NCBI GenBank assembly: GCA_017964325.1 | Contig: JAGCSE010000151.1 | Location: 1 to 6,407 of the forward strand | Direction: 5' to 3' | DNA: 6,407 bases | Source: Victivallales bacterium | GTDB taxonomy: Bacteria; Verrucomicrobiota; Lentisphaeria; Oligosphaerales; Oligosphaeraceae | Shown: positions 6,401 to 6,407 of the stretch, piece after piece | How positions within the stretch are numbered: position 1 is the first letter of the stretch | How the letters are laid out: every line of letters starts with the position of its first letter | Translations under genes and position numbers: made by a program | Notes under the pieces: generated by a model | Database searches by the model: none | Seen by the model: only the letters and a program-made list of their open reading frames with translations | What the model was told of the DNA's origin: nothing

Positions 6401-6407
6401 GCTGAGC
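410..6407 (+). CDS. giant exported multi-domain beta-rich protein (3' partial, at least 1999 aa)
   Basis: One frame is open from ATG 410 to the window edge (last full codon 6404-6406), 1999 residues with no stop. I do not recognise a named family. In order: signal peptide (1-24); divergent N-terminal module (25-164); LamG/DUF1080-like jelly-roll modules (about 165-387, 423-564, 581-733, 734-936); CBM-like jelly-roll units (960-1164, 1331-1503, 1720-1901), each followed by a beta-rich or Ig-like segment; an SbsA-like Ig domain (1598-1718); and a proline-rich tail (from 1984). No glycosidase, protease, kinase or transmembrane motif was seen after the signal peptide. ATG 410 is chosen because the signal peptide follows it directly; the next in-frame ATGs (476, 488) would remove it. 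The architecture suggests a secreted or surface protein binding glycans or other ligands (inference). The C-terminus, which would show the anchoring mode, is missing. Confidence 0.95.
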   Translation, partial: MNCKLLRRFSIITLFVVCTAQLMAVPMPEGWKQAANCRKDEGNFTATVSGQEPFDIIIRGKASERNVKVTLAPNEIKAVELLADNQTAELKITRTYPAPAAPQANVEYTVKIRDNEWSFFVDGALRAIMPSVFALPGTVSVQNEQAARLQGAAKFLPVPKVSFLTNFMIEEGAPNELYPWNINTGTWRLHTALQQALIRPETDQASTKRAPLTADKSPNFYSLKGGGANVDNIITTGYDFYDNYSITCSIQLEKGEGGVVFYHRDEVLPPPPEGKEAPKPDPAKAEFYAFTMRMNVPSDGQHEVRLWHQKNGVKRLLARAEVPLYANQWYLPGVAAHGDEIICYLDHYELFRVTEPLPVGGKFGMFLNTPEETRMDDVTVKHFADIKLETPEGIQFNTLHSEGNVAHGLNAAKKPQVTMTDEALFALGRTQSVNRVFETTVEPKGNGWTLGLATEWTAHAAASTRFSIARKADNSAETYTLYTATPGQEDKVIETFEHVLTDAEKKATSFKLMLDATEKGKLRALKDGKLVFIWQRGNDFVGANAIWTAKGTTAVFSNLKLNTERVQIKELEQKNPIFKTDSFMRHWASPEGQWIAGKANAMWHKGDFFSDFYIKLPCIPNSDFNVAVPDDADNGPVSIVIKDGKLIFSVKEFMDKDAVVQEFALTAPEGKGIDALEYELYHEGYWLWIDVAGKTVLRHRLTGSLRSIGTKARVIGMGIPELARSKVTRTNVIDEFFNESPHDWLANGGDWQIINRFQCTPSWSHMIGEAHESLGAFWRKQIFKGDMVLEFYAGSRQGAYDEMGNLNCTIMAQDNTANSGYTVACTEWDQNLSQNWTTMYKNGVPLQKSDAYLVPRRRKGLIRKVLNPLIAQGRPYHGAWYYIKLRKIGDKLEYYFDDELIFTQKDTDVLNEGIVGIWTFIHSMTLAQIKITFDEVSPRPILVKMLPLEEPKPLPARDPFKWNTAMGLFNVDPLAAEFWTINDKVGQSTFTPFKTANGGSAFLYHNCLGSGNMLTSTTGGATAEKLSNIAGWQIKVKRTEKARFNVMYEICSKNDKGEYTANRHCFQHISGDEFTENQWRMMGHSDVPPVAQVTAEDKDWTTITVWIPGRLRRPDDEASQRLVRLVGFGIEQLDAMMNGIWGNGPGSAYAIGDITPIFYGAPVITAEQGATFQVLSNPAEPQFAVQAANPQQLKAMLDSVSKVGLNTATLQLTLKDRKLTRQIAWIKLADTIPYTFTWDKITPDAVRLSCNTEYPDLRMAKCSVTFEGQKMEGFPEIDGSRILRIPRNDKMIAAAKTGKLNFKVKVGDEQSKDIALETAAKDRVNGAPALMKLDGFTPFFTSFEDGPSAMLQFANFPRMRVEMDASNGQNHYLQIRNTGYGQALETNFNMAYSIAQYPLIQFRYRAWDMAQISLRFSRAESHFVRLANNDYAGSVGVRAGKDFILDEKWHSWTGVVSDAFTQNTFNTARYLPTRMRFGSVGSPDQTGRFSKFALDDLIAGPAAHTIEQISFTPTYYDADGVKDVFFGMTHGNSPYYDLTPAEQQAIAWTRVEPGAKIVPPAEGLKPGINHIVIKAKDATGVESNVMDMPFFWDTTKLAVSHAVQDSAVDYHNKKSLVVTFADSGLSPVAVEKLKFFIQDTAKAVAIPSWSNYLQHVMSGNALHLNLNHAFLFRNYLDKSNNGDTFNLVIDGIEDGAGNTVPAYTASFKVDYASDKTGPNWYDLKYGSSVGWYWNWDGFRCDTLQATQGQHNHIQTCHLPNCGGYLRNGSYYAAGDVTIATSWNVKRYPFLSFRANQHVIRDGASFHLILSAADGSVYTYSLLKAGGESNELNLKENYIWKGGEVKTISINLAQLLKERGVPQEKIDKTTFTSVRFQRRGQQHNDFLDIDDFYIHGLPDDASKPDVMNLETYDASGVASVEISAFAPDGKKEWTVPFADQHNIDLNQLRAKFTATGVRWLLCQSKDKAGNLNEGIWFPLYGVYTPPPPPPAPKPEPPKAE
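482..901 (+). repeat. N-terminal divergent jelly-roll-like module (module 0)
   Basis: Residues 25-164 are beta-rich with charged turns. The second half (YTVKIRDNEWSFFVDGALRA, followed by a turn and strand ending KVSF) has the same order as the ends of later modules: a strand, an aromatic/Asp-Gly hairpin of the 'yyfDdelif' type, then a final strand before the next module starts. I read it as a degenerate or truncated first copy of the LamG/DUF1080-like module. The assignment rests on pattern only; it could be an unrelated beta-sandwich. Confidence 0.4.
902..1570 (+). repeat. LamG/DUF1080-like jelly-roll module 1
   Basis: Residues 165-387. It opens with TNFMIEEG and an aromatic stretch ending in GTW (Trp187), the opening motif seen again in modules 3 and 4. 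The core has the strand order expected of concanavalin-like jelly rolls: YDNYSITCSIQL, GGVVFYHRDE, FYAFTMRMN, HEVRLWHQKNG, then W-Y-L-P-G-V, GDEIICYLDHYELFRV and a closing GKFGMFL followed by MDDVTVKHF. The 'small change in environment, exposure to G-K-F-G, D-D-V-x-V' ending is typical of LamG/DUF1080-like domains (family knowledge). No catalytic residue is evident. A proline-rich insert (1214-1267) interrupts the core between two strands. Confidence 0.65.
1214..1267 (+). other. proline-rich charged insert inside module 1
   Basis: Residues 269-286 read PPPPEGKEAPKPDPAKAE and sit in a loop between strand GGVVFYHRDE and strand FYAFTMRMN. Such Pro/Lys/Glu/Ala segments are normally extended, flexible linkers between domains; here it lies within one. 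It closely resembles the tail beginning at 6359, and the first 12 bases (CCGCCACCGCCG) are identical in both places. Confidence 0.75.
1676..2101 (+). repeat. LamG/DUF1080-like jelly-roll module 2
   Basis: Residues 423-564, after a connecting stretch of about 35 residues (1571-1675). The visible order is RVFETTVEP, WTLGLATEW, STRFSIARK, YTLYTATPG, SFKLMLDATEKGKLRALKDG, LVFIW, ANAIWTAKGTTAVFSNLKLN. The long strand carrying 'l.a..Dgklvf.w' followed by a closing 'a.w....t...f.nl.l' matches the ends of modules 1 and 4. It lacks the D-x-F opening with Trp, so it is more divergent than modules 3 and 4. Fold assignment is by strand pattern and is moderate in certainty. Confidence 0.5.
2150..2608 (+). 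repeat. LamG/DUF1080-like jelly-roll module 3
   Basis: Residues 581-733. It opens with DSFMRHWASPEGQW, followed by KANAMWHKGDFFSDFYIKL, in the same order as module 4 (D-x-F, Trp, G-x-W, then a Lys-Gly-Asp-hydrophobic strand). Later strands are PVSIVIKDGKLIFSV, ALEYELYHEGYWLWIDVAG and ARVIGMGIPEL. The closing segment runs straight into the D-E-F-F opening of module 4, so the two modules are joined without a linker. Confidence 0.55.
2609..3217 (+). repeat. LamG/DUF1080-like jelly-roll module 4
   Basis: Residues 734-936, the best-formed copy. It opens DEFFNESPHDWLANGGDWQI, then has GAFWRKQIFKGDMVLEFYAG, NLNCTIMAQD, GYTVACTEWDQ, WYYIKLRKIGDKLEYYFDDE, LIFTQ, EGIVGIWTF and a closing LAQIKITFDEV. 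The pair of strands with 'G.....yyfDdelif....' and the 'g.vgiwtf......i.i.f' end are classical for LamG/DUF1080-type jelly rolls. An unusual basic patch (RRRKGLIRK, residues 856-864) lies in a loop before the W-Y-Y-I-K-L strand. No hydrolase active site can be identified. Confidence 0.65.
3287..3901 (+). repeat. CBM-like jelly-roll unit A
   Basis: Residues 960-1164, after a Pro-rich hinge (EEPKPLPARDP). An aromatic opening (FKWNTAMGLFNVDP, then FWTIND) is followed by FLYHNCLGSGNML, a strand GWQIKVKRTEKARFNVMYEI, a 'DKDWTTITVWIPGRL' strand and an ending VRLVGFGIE ... YAIGDITPIFYGAP. Units B and C show the same order: exposed residues with N-C-x-G-G or Q-x-x-N-x-G, hydrophobic strand, a W/K-T-I-x-I strand, x-R-F/L-x-x-G, and a final (D)-D-(F/L)-x-I-x-G. 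Similar endings occur in carbohydrate-binding jelly rolls (family knowledge); the ligand is unknown. Confidence 0.5.
3902..4399 (+). other. beta-rich, possibly Ig-like segment after unit A
   Basis: Residues 1165-1330, not recognised. Alternating hydrophobic residues (LQLTLKDRKLTRQIAWIKL, YTFTWDKITPDAVRLSCNTE, KCSVTFEGQ, KLNFKVKVG) suggest one or two beta-sandwich domains. Their position between two CBM-like units corresponds to the Ig-like segments that follow units B and C. Two cysteines (in RLSCNTE and AKCSVTF) are close enough to pair in an oxidising compartment, which is an inference. Confidence 0.4.
4400..4918 (+). repeat. CBM-like jelly-roll unit B
   Basis: Residues 1331-1503. An aromatic opening (KLDGFTPFFTSFEDG) precedes HYLQIRNTGYG, then YPLIQFRYRAWDMAQISLRF, HFVRLAN, KWHSWTGVV, MRFGSVGS and a closing FSKFALDDLIAGP with the Asp pair at residues 1495-1496. 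It aligns by eye with unit C (YPFLSFRA..., FHLILSA, VKTISINL, VRFQRRG, FLDIDDFYIHG, Asp pair 1889-1890). The general layout resembles jelly-roll carbohydrate-binding modules with 'iDDi' endings. Sequence identity between B and C is low, so this is an old duplication if real. Confidence 0.55.
4919..5200 (+). other. Ig-like domain following unit B
   Basis: Residues 1504-1597. Visible strands are IEQISFTPTYYDADGVKDVFFG, WTRVEPGAKIV and the ending GINHIVIKAKDATGVESNVM (Asp1577). The 'v.a.D..G..s' motif is characteristic of bacterial Ig-like and surface-protein beta-sandwich domains. The YDADGV start and KAKDATG end match YDASGV and QSKDKAGN in the segment after unit C, which supports a duplicated jelly-roll plus Ig pair. 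Confidence 0.55.
5201..5563 (+). other. SbsA/Big-type Ig-like domain
   Basis: Residues 1598-1718. The end is typical of SbsA-like Ig domains found in bacterial surface-layer and adhesin proteins: FNLVIDGIEDGAGNTVPAY, in which DGAGN is residues 1694-1698, then a strand and DKTGP marking the next domain border. Upstream strands KSLVVTFADSGLSP and LKFFIQD fit the early part of the fold. This domain is inserted between the two jelly-roll/Ig pairs and has no counterpart at the same place after unit A. Confidence 0.55.
5567..6112 (+). repeat. CBM-like jelly-roll unit C
   Basis: Residues 1720-1901. It starts with an aromatic cluster (WYDLKYGSSVGWYWNWDGF), then CHLPNCGGYL with Cys1756 and Cys1761, which may form a disulfide or hold a metal. 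Core strands are YPFLSFRANQH, FHLILSAADG, VYTYSLLKAG, VKTISINLAQLL and VRFQRRG, closing with FLDIDDFYIHGLP (Asp1889-Asp1890). The Asn-Cys-x-Gly-Gly segment recalls HNCLGSG (Cys1007) in unit A. Exposed aromatics in the opening are compatible with carbohydrate stacking, but the ligand is not known. Confidence 0.55.
6113..6358 (+). other. Ig-like domain following unit C
   Basis: Residues 1902-1983. YDASGVASVEISAFAPDGKK is followed by FADQHNIDLNQL, then RWLLCQSKDKAGNLNEGIWF, in which K-D-K-A-G-N ends at Asn1969. 'DkaGN' is the hallmark turn of many bacterial Ig-like repeats. Length (about 80 residues) also fits. It is the partner of the Ig-like domain after unit B. Confidence 0.6.
6359..6407 (+). 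other. proline-rich tail or linker, cut by the window edge
   Basis: From residue 1984 the sequence is six prolines followed by APKPEPPKAE, still open at the last base. It may be a linker to a further domain, a spacer before a cell-wall or outer-membrane anchor, or the end of the protein. It resembles the internal insert at 1214-1267 in both composition and order. Confidence 0.8.

Overview
The window is almost entirely one very large plus-strand coding region, preceded by the end of a short-chain dehydrogenase/reductase (SDR) gene. The SDR gene runs off the left edge (bases 1-371). After a 38-base AT-rich gap, a single uninterrupted reading frame starts at ATG 410 and stays open to the last base, giving at least 1999 codons (roughly 220 kDa) with no stop in view. 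I translated this frame codon by codon and found no frameshift. All the long minus-strand open frames under it look like coding shadows.

The giant protein begins with a signal peptide and shows no enzyme motif I recognise. Its first half (residues about 25-936) reads as a chain of divergent jelly-roll modules of the LamG / DUF1080-like kind. The clearest copies start with an [DN]-x-F-[MF] ... G-x-W motif. Its second half (residues about 960-1983) has three copies of a different jelly-roll (carbohydrate-binding-module-like) unit. Each is followed by an Ig-like or otherwise beta-rich segment, and one SbsA/Big-like Ig domain lies between the second and third. The visible part ends in a proline/lysine/glutamate tail closely resembling a proline-rich insert inside the first well-formed module. 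The protein looks like an exported, multi-domain adhesin or glycan-binding surface protein. That role is an inference from architecture, not from a recognised family hit.

Organism: GC content is moderately high with strong preference for C- and G-ending codons, the large gene has only a weak ribosome binding site, and large exported LamG/DUF1080-like proteins are common in the PVC superphylum. This fits a member of Lentisphaerota/Victivallales, Kiritimatiellota, Verrucomicrobiota or Planctomycetota, possibly from a gut metagenome. Nothing in the window fixes the taxon.

I see no tRNA, rRNA, CRISPR, insertion sequence, terminator or origin. The two genes are co-directional and close enough to be co-transcribed, but no functional link between a cytoplasmic reductase and an exported giant protein is evident.
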